This document shows, piece by piece, positions 9,631-17,041 of a stretch of DNA of 64,000 bases (the first letter of the stretch is position 1; each line of letters opens with the position of its first letter). The notes beneath the pieces were generated by a model, which saw only the letters and a program-made list of their open reading frames with translations, made no database searches and was not told where the DNA came from. The position numbers and the translations under genes are program-made. Origin of the DNA: Bacillus sp. EAC (GTDB lineage Bacteria; Bacillota; Bacilli; Bacillales; Bacillaceae_G); assembly GCF_002156875.1 (NCBI RefSeq), contig NZ_NCSY01000004.1, forward strand, positions 558,001 through 622,000. Direction: 5' to 3'.

Positions 9631-10173
9631 CTATGCATAAAAAATAGAACCTACTATTCCTGAGATTAATAAGATAAGAGCAGGATGACATTTGAATTTA
9701 CCTAAGGAAATGAAAGATAAGATAAAAATTAGAAATAAGCCAATTGATTTGAACGAAAGATTCGTAGAAATTAAATCATTCGAGAGGGCAAATTTAATAG
9801 CTGCAAATAATATCAAACTCGTAACTATTGGTCGCAATCCATAAAAAATTGACTGAACAATTGGATTCTGATTTAGCTTTTGAAAACATGTTGCTACAAT
9901 TAATACAAGTAGAAAGGATGGTAACAGCATTCCGAGTGCTGAAACAATTGCGCCTAAAAATCCATTTATATGATTTCCTACAAGAATAGCACTATTTGTA
10001 GCAATTGGGCCAGGAGACATTCCTGCTACTGCAACTATGTTTGTCAGGTCTTGGGATGACATCCAATGGTTTTTCATCACATCTAAACCTAAGACTGAAA
10101 TAATACTATAGCCACCACCAAAGGATGCTAAACCAAGTATAAAAAACATTTTAAATAATTCCCACAAAATCAT
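9631..10173 (-). CDS. chrA: Chromate transporter, short-chain CHR half (second gene of pair)
   Basis: A 180-residue, strongly hydrophobic protein with about five to six membrane segments. It has the CHR family signatures SFGGGYSIISVLG near the N-terminus and AGMSPGPIATNSAILVG. Short CHR proteins work as pairs of separately encoded halves that together export chromate, as in the ywrA/ywrB pair of B. subtilis. Its partner ends 41 bp upstream. The two halves share the FGGGY and PG-IA-NSA motifs but differ elsewhere, as expected of antiparallel halves. The natural substrate could be another oxyanion. Confidence 0.88.
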   Translation of the reverse strand: MILWELFKMFFILGLASFGGGYSIISVLGLDVMKNHWMSSQDLTNIVAVAGMSPGPIATNSAILVGNHINGFLGAIVSALGMLLPSFLLVLIVATCFQKLNQNPIVQSIFYGLRPIVTSLILFAAIKFALSNDLISTNLSFKSIGLFLIFILSFISLGKFKCHPALILLISGIVGSIFYA

Positions 10174-10214
10174 AATTTTTCCTCATTTATTTCAAATTTT
10201 ATTGTCGAAGTAAA

Positions 10215-10814
10215 TTAATTAATATCAAAAGATTCGTTACTTTTCTGTCTTTCAAATTTACCTTTTTTATCGCTTTTTAATTGAATAAAGAATTTTACTA
10301 TGCCAATTAGGGCACCAATTAAAATAGCTAAAAGAGGATGAATAAAAAAAAGTAATGGAATTGAAATGATACATAGAAAAAAAGTGAACTTATCAATAAT
10401 GGCTGTTTTACCTACTTTTATTGCCGCATAGACAATTAATGCTATGATCGAGGCCCTAATCGATAGAAATGCGCCATTTATTTCTGGTTGATCTTTAAGT
10501 AAACTATATACATAACCTAATGTAAGAACGATAAAAAATGTAGGTAGGGAAACACCTAGTACTGCTGCAATAGCTCCTCTTATCCCACCTATTTTGTGGC
10601 CGATAAAAGCCGCAGAGTTTATAGCGATAGCTCCTGGTACGGATTGAGCTAATGCAAAAATATCTGATACATCTTCTAATACTAACCATTTATTTTTATT
10701 TACTACTTCTTTTTCAATTAATGGAATCATGGCATATCCACCACCAAATGTTAAAGGAGCAATTTTAAAAAACGACCAAAAAATTTGATATAACTGTTTC
10801 CAATTACTCTGCAT
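10215..10814 (-). CDS. chrA: Chromate transporter, short-chain CHR half (first gene of pair)
   Basis: A 199-residue membrane protein with the CHR signatures APLTFGGGYAMIPLIEKEVV and QSVPGAIAINSAAFIG, about six hydrophobic segments and a hydrophilic Lys-rich C-terminal tail. It is the first gene of the operon and lies head-to-head with a LysR-type regulator at 11018, about 200 bp away. That is a common arrangement for transporter pairs controlled by the divergent regulator. Confidence 0.88.
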   Translation of the reverse strand: MQSNWKQLYQIFWSFFKIAPLTFGGGYAMIPLIEKEVVNKNKWLVLEDVSDIFALAQSVPGAIAINSAAFIGHKIGGIRGAIAAVLGVSLPTFFIVLTLGYVYSLLKDQPEINGAFLSIRASIIALIVYAAIKVGKTAIIDKFTFFLCIISIPLLFFIHPLLAILIGALIGIVKFFIQLKSDKKGKFERQKSNESFDIN

Positions 10815-11017
10815 GTTGTCCTCTACTTTCTTTTCGTAAATTCGTGTTCCTTAACACACATTTGTTTATCTTGTTTTCTGTATCGTATCAATAGAAAATA
10901 AAATAGTAAATTGCAATAATTGCATGGGGTATAACAGACTTTTATAGGTCAGCATCTGAAATAAATAATGAATGAACGATTTGTTCGAGAGTAATTATAA
11001 AATTGGAGTTGTTTGGA

Positions 11018-11917
11018 TTGAATATAGAAAATTTGAAAATGTTTTGTTTAGTAGTTGACGTAGGAAGTATTAGTCAGGCTGCCCGTTTAAATTATGTTTC
11101 TCAGCCAGCTGTTACTAGGCAAATTCATCAATTGGAAAACTTTTATGGTACATTGTTGTTTGATCGATCAGAGGGGAAATTGAGAGTCACTGAATCAGGT
11201 AAGTTGCTTTATCCTTTTGCCAAAATAATTGTAGATGACTTTTATAGATCTGTAGAATCATTACAACAGTTAAAAGGAGAGTACGATGAAAGTCTTAAAA
11301 TAGGTGCATCACCCACAATTGGGGATTACTTATTACCATGCTTACTTGGAAGTTTTAAAAAACAAAAACCGGAAATAAAACTAACTTTAAATATTAGAAA
11401 CACACCGAGTATTTTAGAAGATTTATCAAATGATGTAATAGATTTGGCGCTTGTAGAGGGGATTGTCGAGAACACTAGCTTTATTGTAGAAGAGTTTACA
11501 GAAGACGAATTAGTGCTGATTTGTCCCAGTGACCATCCATGGAGTAACCGAAAAGAAATTGAAATTGAAGAACTTATAAATGAACGAATTATTTGGCGTG
11601 AAGCAATCTCAGGTACACGACTAATAGTAGAAAACAGTTTAAGAGAATTTGGTATATTACATAAGCTTGAAAGTTATTTGGAAATTGGAAGTACACAAGC
11701 CATTAAAAGTGCGGTTGAAGCGGGACTTGGTATTAGCATTTTATCTAGATTAACTGTTGCAAGAGAGCTCAAGCAAGGATTACTATGCAATGTTAATGTG
11801 AAAGGATTTGAGTTGAAAAGAAAGTTATGGCTCGTTAGAAAACCGAAAAGATTTGATAAACTAAGTGTTTCGAATTTTATTGATTTTATTAGAAGTAACC
11901 ATTTTGAAAATGAGTAA
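11018..11917 (+). CDS. LysR-type transcriptional regulator divergent from the chromate transporter
   Basis: A 299-residue protein with an N-terminal winged helix (residues 1-60, with SISQAARLNYVSQPAVTRQIHQLE as the recognition helix region) and a periplasmic-binding-like effector domain (about 90-290). TTG at 11018 is preferred over the earlier TTG at 11003, because GGAG lies 9 bp before it and the result aligns with the usual LysR N-terminus. Its divergent position suggests control of the chrA pair. The effector is unknown; CysB/CysL-like sulfur regulators are a possible relation but cannot be shown. Confidence 0.85.
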   Translation: MNIENLKMFCLVVDVGSISQAARLNYVSQPAVTRQIHQLENFYGTLLFDRSEGKLRVTESGKLLYPFAKIIVDDFYRSVESLQQLKGEYDESLKIGASPTIGDYLLPCLLGSFKKQKPEIKLTLNIRNTPSILEDLSNDVIDLALVEGIVENTSFIVEEFTEDELVLICPSDHPWSNRKEIEIEELINERIIWREAISGTRLIVENSLREFGILHKLESYLEIGSTQAIKSAVEAGLGISILSRLTVARELKQGLLCNVNVKGFELKRKLWLVRKPKRFDKLSVSNFIDFIRSNHFENE

Positions 11918-12122
11918 AGTGAACTAGAATGTTAATTATCCTAAGCCTTTTTACAAAAAAACGCTATTCTAACCCATATGAAAATCCACACAAAATAACA
12001 TAGAGCTTATATACTGTTAAGACTGTTAAAAATAACCCATTTCAAGTATTTTTAGTGGAAAGCAGTGTAGAATGAATGAATTATTTTTGTGTTATAAATA
12101 TGAATAATAGTAGGGGATGAGT

Positions 12123-12464
12123 ATGTATCCAACGGAAAGTCAAGACCTATACTTAGTTCGATTAGAGGATAAGTTAGTAAGTTGCATAAGTTCAGCATTA
12201 GACGATACGAAAGGCCAATTGAAGGAACACGTCATTAAACGTAGATTCCCTGAGCCAATGTCTAACGAGGATGTACAATCGATCATAAGCGCCATCAACA
12301 AATTTACTGCGATGAATAAGCCATTATTATGTAGACGACACAATAAAGAAGCGTTCAATTTGCAAAATTTCGAATCGTATTTGACGCAGTATCGTACATT
12401 ATCTGGATTTTACGAATTACCTCTCGAAAACGAATTAGTCCGTAGTTTTACGGAATGTGATTAA
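12123..12464 (+). CDS. Hypothetical protein, 113 residues
   Basis: An isolated, soluble, mixed-charge protein without signal peptide or membrane segment. The ATG at 12123 is preferred because AGGGG (12112-12116) ends 6 bp before it, whereas the ATG at 12117 abuts that site. It has an alpha-helical N-terminal half and the Cys residues LLCRR and FTECD at the end, but no motif I recognise. An intrinsic terminator follows 2 bp after the stop, which supports a real monocistronic gene. Confidence 0.6.
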   Translation: MYPTESQDLYLVRLEDKLVSCISSALDDTKGQLKEHVIKRRFPEPMSNEDVQSIISAINKFTAMNKPLLCRRHNKEAFNLQNFESYLTQYRTLSGFYELPLENELVRSFTECD

Positions 12465-12466
12465 CA

Positions 12467-12504
12467 AAAGCCCCGTATCTAGTAGTTACGGGGTTAATTT
12501 TTTA
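12467..12504. terminator. Bidirectional terminator between the hypothetical gene and pyruvate kinase
   Basis: CCCCGTA (12471-12477) pairs with TACGGGG (12487-12493). The plus strand continues TTAATTTTTT and the minus strand continues CTTTTGTT. It serves the convergent genes ending at 12464 and 12502. Confidence 0.88.
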
Positions 12505-13572
12505 TTCTCTTATTGTAGAATTCATCAATTCTAGTATATCTGCAAAGTCTAATGGAGATTTTAGCTTTACGCTTTCTGCAAATTGAGCTACAAGCTTTAA
12601 TGTTTCTACGCTTTGGACAGGGTAATGACCAGCAGCACTTTCAGCAGACAACATGACTGCATTCGTTCCATCCATTATGGCTTGAAATACATCCGTCACT
12701 TCTGCTCTTGTTGGTAATTTTGAATCAACCATCGATTGTAGCATTTGAGTGGCGGTAATGACATATGTACCATTCCGATTACACTCACTTATCATCGCCT
12801 TTTGTAAAAGTGGAATCCACTGAAAAGGAAGCTCCACGCCAAGGTCACCACGAGCAATCATCAGTGCATCCGTCTCTTTACAAATTTCTTGGAAATTACG
12901 GACAGCCTCTGACGTTTCAATCTTTGCAATTAACTGAGGTGTATTTCCTTTTTGGGATTTAATAAAATTTCGTATTTCTTTTAAATGCGATGACTTCCGA
13001 ATAAACGAACAAGCAATGTAATCAACTTCCTCTTGTAATAGAAATTCAATATCTTGTTTATCTTTTTCGGTAATAGCGGGTAAACTCGATACTACTCCTG
13101 GAAGGTTAACACCTTTATGTGACGATATTTCTCCACCTGTTTTTACAGTAGTCGTAATTTGTTTTTGATCCACATTCGTAACAATCAATTCGACCGCACC
13201 ATCGTTTATCAGTATTCGATTTTCGGGCTTCACGTCATGGACTAACCCTTCATAATCAACACTTGCTTGATTACGATCGCCAACTACTTCTTCAATGAGA
13301 AGTGTAAAGGTCTGTCCGTTTTTAAGTACGACTTTTTCATCTTTTATTTTTCCCAATCGAATTTTTGGACCCTGGAGATCACCTAATAATTTGATTTGAT
13401 ACCCTGACTCGATACAGAGCGATTTAATTGATTGAATAACACTTAAGTGACTGTCGTGGGTCCCATGAGAAAAATTCAGTCGGGCAATTGTCATTCCGTG
13501 ATTGATCATGTCTTTAAGAACTTCTTTATCAAAACTTGATGGCCCAATGGTACATATTCGATCAATCGGCAT
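12502..13572 (-). CDS. pyk: Short pyruvate kinase lacking the C-terminal domain
   Basis: A 356-residue protein matching the A and B domains of pyruvate kinase: ARLNFSHGTHDSH, GPKIRLG, the catalytic Lys in IAKIETSEA, metal ligands in MIARGDLGVELP, and ATQMLQSMVDSKLPTRAEVTDV. It ends soon after the barrel and lacks the ~120-residue C domain (allosteric and tetramer interface) and the extra PEP-utiliser-like domain of ordinary Bacillus Pyk (~585 residues). ATG at 13572 follows GGAGGTGA; an in-frame ATG 5 codons upstream is part of that ribosome binding site. The catalytic residues look intact, so it may be an unregulated second isozyme. Confidence 0.85.
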   Translation of the reverse strand: MPIDRICTIGPSSFDKEVLKDMINHGMTIARLNFSHGTHDSHLSVIQSIKSLCIESGYQIKLLGDLQGPKIRLGKIKDEKVVLKNGQTFTLLIEEVVGDRNQASVDYEGLVHDVKPENRILINDGAVELIVTNVDQKQITTTVKTGGEISSHKGVNLPGVVSSLPAITEKDKQDIEFLLQEEVDYIACSFIRKSSHLKEIRNFIKSQKGNTPQLIAKIETSEAVRNFQEICKETDALMIARGDLGVELPFQWIPLLQKAMISECNRNGTYVITATQMLQSMVDSKLPTRAEVTDVFQAIMDGTNAVMLSAESAAGHYPVQSVETLKLVAQFAESVKLKSPLDFADILELMNSTIRE

Positions 13573-13642
13573 AGGAATCACCTCCATTTATTGGAACTAT
13601 TATGCCCAAGACTAAACGTTTTTTATTATTAATTAACTACAC

Positions 13643-13663
13643 TTGACAACAATATGATGTCAA
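13643..13663. promoter_or_regulatory. Dyad upstream of the short pyruvate kinase gene
   Basis: The 21-bp sequence TTGACA-N9-TGTCAA forms an inverted repeat about 70 bp before the pyruvate kinase start. The minus-strand copy could also act as a -35 (TTGACA or TTGTCA), but the matching -10 is weak. It is a candidate operator. Confidence 0.3.
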
Positions 13664-13935
13664 TACTGAAATTAAAGCCTTAACGGATACGATTATTTTG
13701 AAGTTATTAAAGAGCGGAGTTAAATATGGTTGAGAAATAACGAAATTGATTCATTCAAACTCCAGTGGAGATTTCTGCAAAGACAAGAGATCTAATGGAA
13801 ATGAAATTATTATAAAAGAAAGGTAGGAATGAAAAGTTTCATTTATTGCTGAAATACAAATCAAAAAAGGAAAGACGACATAAATTAAATCTAAATTTGA
13901 GGATTTTTTACTAGGTTCAAGGTGATTTTTCAGGA

Positions 13936-13974
13936 AAAGAGACTAGTTTCAAAATTGAAACTAGTCTTTTTTTT
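13936..13974 (+). terminator. Strong terminator with no assigned plus-strand gene
   Basis: AGACTAGTTTCAA (13940-13952) pairs perfectly with 13955-13967, and the plus strand continues with eight Ts. On the minus strand the tail is only CTTTTCC, so it may also serve the CBS gene ending at 14032. No coding gene lies upstream on the plus strand between 13588 and 13935, where I see only AT-rich DNA. Confidence 0.75.
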
Positions 13975-14031
13975 AGTTTATAATAGATAGTTTAATTTGA
14001 ATAATATCATTTAAATCAATTCAAATAAGAA

Positions 14032-14451
14032 TTACTTCATTTGTTTTTGTAGTAATACTTTTCTACTACAATACTCTATAATTTCTTTTCTTTTAACCAT
14101 TCCAATAAAAACTTCATTGTCATCAATAACAGGTACAAAATTTTGTTCGATAGCTCTAGAAAATAGATCTTCGATTTCAGCGTTGATATGAACAGGTTCG
14201 TTTAAGTTGTGCAAAGATATTTCATTTAAACGTATATCTTGGGTGTTAGTAAAAGTTAAACTTTGCGTGTTTTTTAGTTTCCACAGTAAATCGCCTTCAG
14301 TTAGTGTACCTGCATATTTTCCATCATCATCAACTAAAGGTATGGCAGAATATCGATGGTATTCCATTTTTTCAAGCGCTTGGCGCATTGTTGAATTTTT
14401 ATTCATGTAAATAAGGTCAACTTTCGGGGTGAAGAAAAATGCTATATTCAT
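14032..14451 (-). CDS. CBS-domain-pair protein under c-di-AMP riboswitch control
   Basis: A 139-residue stand-alone pair of CBS motifs (about residues 1-62 and 74-132), with the signatures RYSAIPLVDDDGKYAGTLTEGDLLW and NFVPVIDDNEVFIGMVKRKEI. Such pairs bind adenine nucleotides; Bacillus DarB/YkuL binds c-di-AMP, but this protein differs from YkuL in sequence and cannot be called that. It lies 33 bp after the 152-residue gene and shares its riboswitch-controlled transcript. The context fits a nucleotide-sensing role in potassium or osmotic balance, by inference only. Confidence 0.8.
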   Translation of the reverse strand: MNIAFFFTPKVDLIYMNKNSTMRQALEKMEYHRYSAIPLVDDDGKYAGTLTEGDLLWKLKNTQSLTFTNTQDIRLNEISLHNLNEPVHINAEIEDLFSRAIEQNFVPVIDDNEVFIGMVKRKEIIEYCSRKVLLQKQMK

Positions 14452-14484
14452 TAAAACGTTTCTCCTATTGTAAATTTAATCATA

Positions 14485-14943
14485 TTAATTATTTTTTACT
14501 TTTAATGTTAAATGGAACAAGTTGTCATTACTAATCTTATTAATATAACCAACCACTTCGATTACAGGATGATTAATGTCTAATATGTTTGTTTTTAAGC
14601 CTGATTCATTCGGTATTGTCACAGTTAATGTTACTTTTTCATCAGGTTTAATATTCAACTTATTTCCCTTTGCTTCAACTTTAAAAGGGTTATTTCGAAC
14701 ACCTTGTGGTAGTTTAATGTTGTAGTGTAAATATACACTACTCTGTTTAATAGTTTGAGTAGAGTTATTGTACAATTTAAAAGTATAGATTGTATTATGT
14801 TTATTCCGTTTTTTATTAATCAAATTAATATTTATTTTTGGTACATTCGGTTTATTCTGAATCTGATCTTTAGTTTTTGACATTTGGTAGCCTAGGGTTA
14901 GGATGAGACAACTCCAAAGTACTATTTTTTTTATGTCTCTCAT
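14485..14943 (-). CDS. Membrane-anchored or secreted protein with a beta-sandwich-like domain, first gene behind c-di-AMP riboswitch 1
   Basis: A 152-residue protein with a short hydrophobic N-terminal segment (about residues 6-20: a signal peptide or anchor, no lipobox), a Lys/Asn-rich linker, and a beta-rich domain with the pattern FKLYNNSTQTIKQSSVYLHY and KPDEKVTLTVTIP, which resembles an Ig-like fold. AAGGTGA precedes the ATG. It is the first gene downstream of a ydaO riboswitch and its terminator and precedes the CBS protein. I do not recognise a named family. c-di-AMP switches often control cell-wall and ion-transport genes, so an envelope role is plausible. Confidence 0.7.
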   Translation of the reverse strand: MRDIKKIVLWSCLILTLGYQMSKTKDQIQNKPNVPKININLINKKRNKHNTIYTFKLYNNSTQTIKQSSVYLHYNIKLPQGVRNNPFKVEAKGNKLNIKPDEKVTLTVTIPNESGLKTNILDINHPVIEVVGYINKISNDNLFHLTLKVKNN

Positions 14944-15001
14944 TTCATGTCACCTTCTAAGATTTTGATTTTTTTATCCTATTCCACTTAAAAAAGAGCA
15001 T

Positions 15002-15031
15002 AAAAAATACACTGAGGCTTACCCAGTGTTT
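15002..15031 (-). terminator. Attenuator terminator of c-di-AMP riboswitch 1
   Basis: On the minus strand ACACTGGGTAAGCCTCAGTGT forms a hairpin followed by ATTTTTT, directly after the aptamer and before the first gene. This is the layout of a transcription-terminating OFF switch. Confidence 0.85.
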
Positions 15032-15044
15032 TGAAAATTCACCA

Positions 15045-15180
15045 TAGTATCCCCTCCCGAAACGCTTACGAGGTTAGCTGTCGGATTCGGGCCTTGAGAG
15101 TAGCCCTACTTTTAATAAAAGATTCACCCCTAGCGGTATTCCACCGCATAATTGGTTCCCCCGCTTCAAAATGAATTCAG
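15045..15180 (-). promoter_or_regulatory. ydaO-class c-di-AMP riboswitch 1
   Basis: The minus strand shows the conserved ydaO blocks in order: GCGGGGGAACCAA, GGGGTGAATC, AGGGCTACTCTC, CCGAATCCGACAGCTAACC and TCGTAAGCG. c-di-AMP binding by this class favours termination. It controls the 152-residue gene and the CBS-pair gene. Confidence 0.95.
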
Positions 15181-15209
15181 CGAATATAGATTATGAAATT
15201 AGTAAAGCA

Positions 15210-15239
15210 ATAGTACTCCTGTACGATCCAAATTGTAAA
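15210..15239 (-). promoter_or_regulatory. SigA-type promoter of riboswitch 1 transcript
   Basis: On the minus strand TTTACA (15239-15234), an 18-bp spacer and TACTAT (15215-15210) lie about 30 bp before the aptamer. Confidence 0.6.
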
Positions 15240-15385
15240 TAAAGAAAAATACATAAAAATCGACACGGATTTTCGGATAGATGTTATAAATGTGTTCAAA
15301 TTTTTATTAATCAACCAATAACTGCTAAAGACATTCAGCATTTCTTTTATTTATTAGAAAAACGAACAGAAAGGTATATTGAAAT

Positions 15386-15425
15386 ATCTACTATGAAAAT
15401 ATTAAATTATATTTTCATAGTAGAT
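15386..15425. repeat. 16-bp perfect inverted repeat downstream of the DUF2294 gene
   Basis: 15386-15401 (ATCTACTATGAAAATA) is the exact reverse complement of 15410-15425, with an 8-nt loop. It lies 6 bp beyond the DUF2294 stop on the minus strand. The tail ATTTCAAT is a weak T tract, so it may be a terminator or an mRNA-stabilising 3' hairpin. Confidence 0.6.
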
Positions 15426-15431
15426 TAATAA

Positions 15432-15809
15432 TTACTTATTATTGATCTCAAATAATTTACTTATATTTTGATCCATTATAAAAACTTCAATTCGTTCACC
15501 TGTATTCGTGCTAATATCACTATGACTAGATAACACTTTGCAACCAGTGAATTTTTCAATAATTGCTTCATATTCTTTACTATACATTTCTCTTAGAACT
15601 TGACGCATTTTTTTTACAAGTCCTTTTCCTGTACTATGAGAAACAAGATGTTTTTCTTCTGTTGTTAAGACGCCTTTAAAACGAAGAATTATCATATCTT
15701 CGACAAAGTACGTTTTTGCTTCTTGAGGTCCTCTACCAATCAGATCTCGCTGGAATTTAATAAATGCTTCACTTAACTCAATTTCAAGCCTTTTTTTCGA
15801 TTGTGCCAT
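15432..15809 (-). CDS. DUF2294 / MpsC-like protein under c-di-AMP riboswitch control
   Basis: A 125-residue soluble protein matching DUF2294 (the family now associated with MpsC of the staphylococcal Na+-translocating membrane-potential system). It has a conserved N-terminal helix (ELSEAFIKFQRDLIGRGPQEAK), the strand IILRFKGVLTTEE and a C-terminal ferredoxin-like half. GGAGAG precedes the ATG by 6 bp. It is monocistronic behind its own ydaO riboswitch. No MpsA or MpsB gene is nearby, so the function here is open; its regulation ties it to c-di-AMP and ion homeostasis. Confidence 0.82.
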   Translation of the reverse strand: MAQSKKRLEIELSEAFIKFQRDLIGRGPQEAKTYFVEDMIILRFKGVLTTEEKHLVSHSTGKGLVKKMRQVLREMYSKEYEAIIEKFTGCKVLSSHSDISTNTGERIEVFIMDQNISKLFEINNK

Positions 15810-15843
15810 TAAAATCTCTCCAATACACTTTATTTAAGAACAA

Positions 15844-15882
15844 AATAAAAAGCCACGAGAAGAGGACTCTTCTCGTGGCTTA
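15844..15882 (-). terminator. Attenuator terminator of c-di-AMP riboswitch 2
   Basis: AAGCCACGAGAAGAG pairs perfectly with CTCTTCTCGTGGCTT, with a 3-nt loop. The minus strand then reads CTTTTTATTTTG. It lies between aptamer 2 and the DUF2294 gene. Confidence 0.92.
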
Positions 15883-15936
15883 TACATTCCAATAAGTATC
15901 TTGAAATAATAATAACACGATCAAGTTATTCTCTCT

Positions 15937-16037
15937 TCATACGCTTACGAGGTTAGCTGACGGATTCGGACTTGAAAAGTAGCCCTACCTAAAAGGATTC
16001 ACCCCAAGTGCAATGCACCAATTGGTTCCCCCGCTCA
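15937..16037 (-). promoter_or_regulatory. ydaO-class c-di-AMP riboswitch 2
   Basis: The minus strand reads GAGCGGGGGAACCAATTGG, GGGGTGAATCC, GTAGGGCTAC, GTCCGAATCCGTCAGCTAAC and CTCGTAAGCG. The expected GACAGCTAACC box has one change (GTCAGCTAACC). It controls the DUF2294 gene. Confidence 0.94.
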
Positions 16038-16087
16038 TAAATTATGATTAAGCGATTAAAGCAAATTATATTTTGTAGATATGATTT

Positions 16088-16115
16088 ATAATACCTAGTT
16101 TAAAATATTTGTAAA
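16088..16115 (-). promoter_or_regulatory. SigA-type promoter of riboswitch 2 transcript
   Basis: On the minus strand TTTACA (16115-16110), a 16-bp spacer and TATTAT (16093-16088). Confidence 0.5.
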
Positions 16116-16256
16116 GTGGAAAAATTTATTTTTATAAAAAATAAATAAACAGTACTAATAATACTTCGGTAAAATATAGTTATAATGAAACGTTCGTTTA
16201 AATTATTATTGAAGATTCATCATTAATTATTTGTTTTGTTAATTTTTAAAAAAATC

Positions 16257-16285
16257 TTTACAAGCAAAAACCTTAGGATTATAAT
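16257..16285 (+). promoter_or_regulatory. kdp: SigA promoter of the kdp riboswitch transcript
   Basis: TTTACA (16257-16262), a 17-bp spacer and TATAAT (16280-16285) lie about 40 bp before aptamer 3. The match and spacing are near ideal. Confidence 0.8.
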
Positions 16286-16324
16286 CAAATCAACAATTTA
16301 AATATCGGCTTAATTACGATTTGT

Positions 16325-16472
16325 TCGTAAACGGAGGAACCAATTTTTTGGGGTTAATTCTACAATGTGTAGAAGGGATGAGATACTCTTTCGCCATCCT
16401 ACCCGACAGCTAACTTCGTCAGCTAAAGCGAGGGAGGTCAGTAGACCGCCTAATTCGAGCGGGTTTTTTATT
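16325..16472 (+). promoter_or_regulatory. kdp: ydaO-class c-di-AMP riboswitch 3 with terminator, upstream of kdp
   Basis: The conserved blocks are GGAGGAACCAA, GGGGTTAATTC, GAAGGGATGAGATACTC, CCATCCTACCCGACAGCTAAC and TTCGTCAGC. A short GC-rich hairpin (ACCGC...GCGGGT, 16445-16463) with TTTTTT follows. The helix between the second and third blocks is longer than in riboswitch 2. High c-di-AMP, reporting enough K+, would shut off the kdp transcript. Confidence 0.93.
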
Positions 16473-16939
16473 GCCTTTTTGCAGTAATTTACCTGAGCGA
16501 GTAATTATGTAGGTCTTTTTATTTTGCAAAAAAATAATAAAGAGGTCTGTTTTTTAGAAAAGAACAGGGCGACAGAACACAAAGAAAGCTTTAAGCTGGC
16601 TGGGTGTTAGGTAGACCAATGAGTACTTTTCTTCCAAATGTGAATTAACTTCAAACTAATAGAATAATAGTATCTTTTTACACAGGATATTGTTTATTAC
16701 TTATTAGTTTTAAAGTTATTCAGCAGGGAGAATTGTAAGCATTGGTCTATTTTTATTATCTTAGGTTGATTCAGTCTGAAAGCGGATGATAACAGAAGAA
16801 AATATCATATAAAAATTTTCTAGGGGGAATCTGGAATTGGCAAAATATTACTAAATTGAATAATAGTTTTAAGGGATTATATGAATATTCAAAAGGGAAT
16901 TGTACGCACTATAGTTGGCAAAAAGAAAGGTGATTAAAT
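16473..16939 (+). other. Long leader between the kdp riboswitch and the first kdp-cluster ORF
   Basis: About 465 bp without a recognisable gene. It contains only very short frames, such as a 17-codon frame from ATG 16881 behind a weak AAGGG site that ends just before the next start. The sequence AGGTCTTTTTATTTTGC followed by an A-rich stretch gives weak local folding. I see no second aptamer. Confidence 0.4.
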
Positions 16940-17026
16940 ATGATAAACGATTTAAGCATGATTGTTTTATTAGTTGTGATCTTTGCGGTTTTTTGGGGAT
17001 TTACATTATTTTGTGAAAAGGCATAA
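16940..17026 (+). CDS. Small membrane peptide (28 residues) at the head of the kdp cluster
   Basis: The ATG follows AAAGGTGATTAAAT. The peptide is a single hydrophobic helix (MIVLLVVIFAVFWGFTLF) ending in CEKA. It lies 15 bp before kdpF and is separate from it. From memory, several Kdp operons carry such a one-helix peptide with a conserved 'F.FC' end just before kdpF; that makes it a likely accessory of the Kdp ATPase, but I cannot verify the family here. Confidence 0.6.
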   Translation: MINDLSMIVLLVVIFAVFWGFTLFCEKA

Positions 17027-17041
17027 AGGGGGAGTTTAGAA

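Noticed and set aside
15183-15426. Plus-strand frame reading NIDYEISKAIVLLYDPNCK, stop, then RHGFSDRCYKC...ITAKDIQHFFYLLEKRTE
   Set aside because: It looks protein-like, but there is a stop at 15240-15242, no start codon after it, and the stretch overlaps the promoter of riboswitch 1 and the 3' inverted repeat. Too weak to call a pseudogene.
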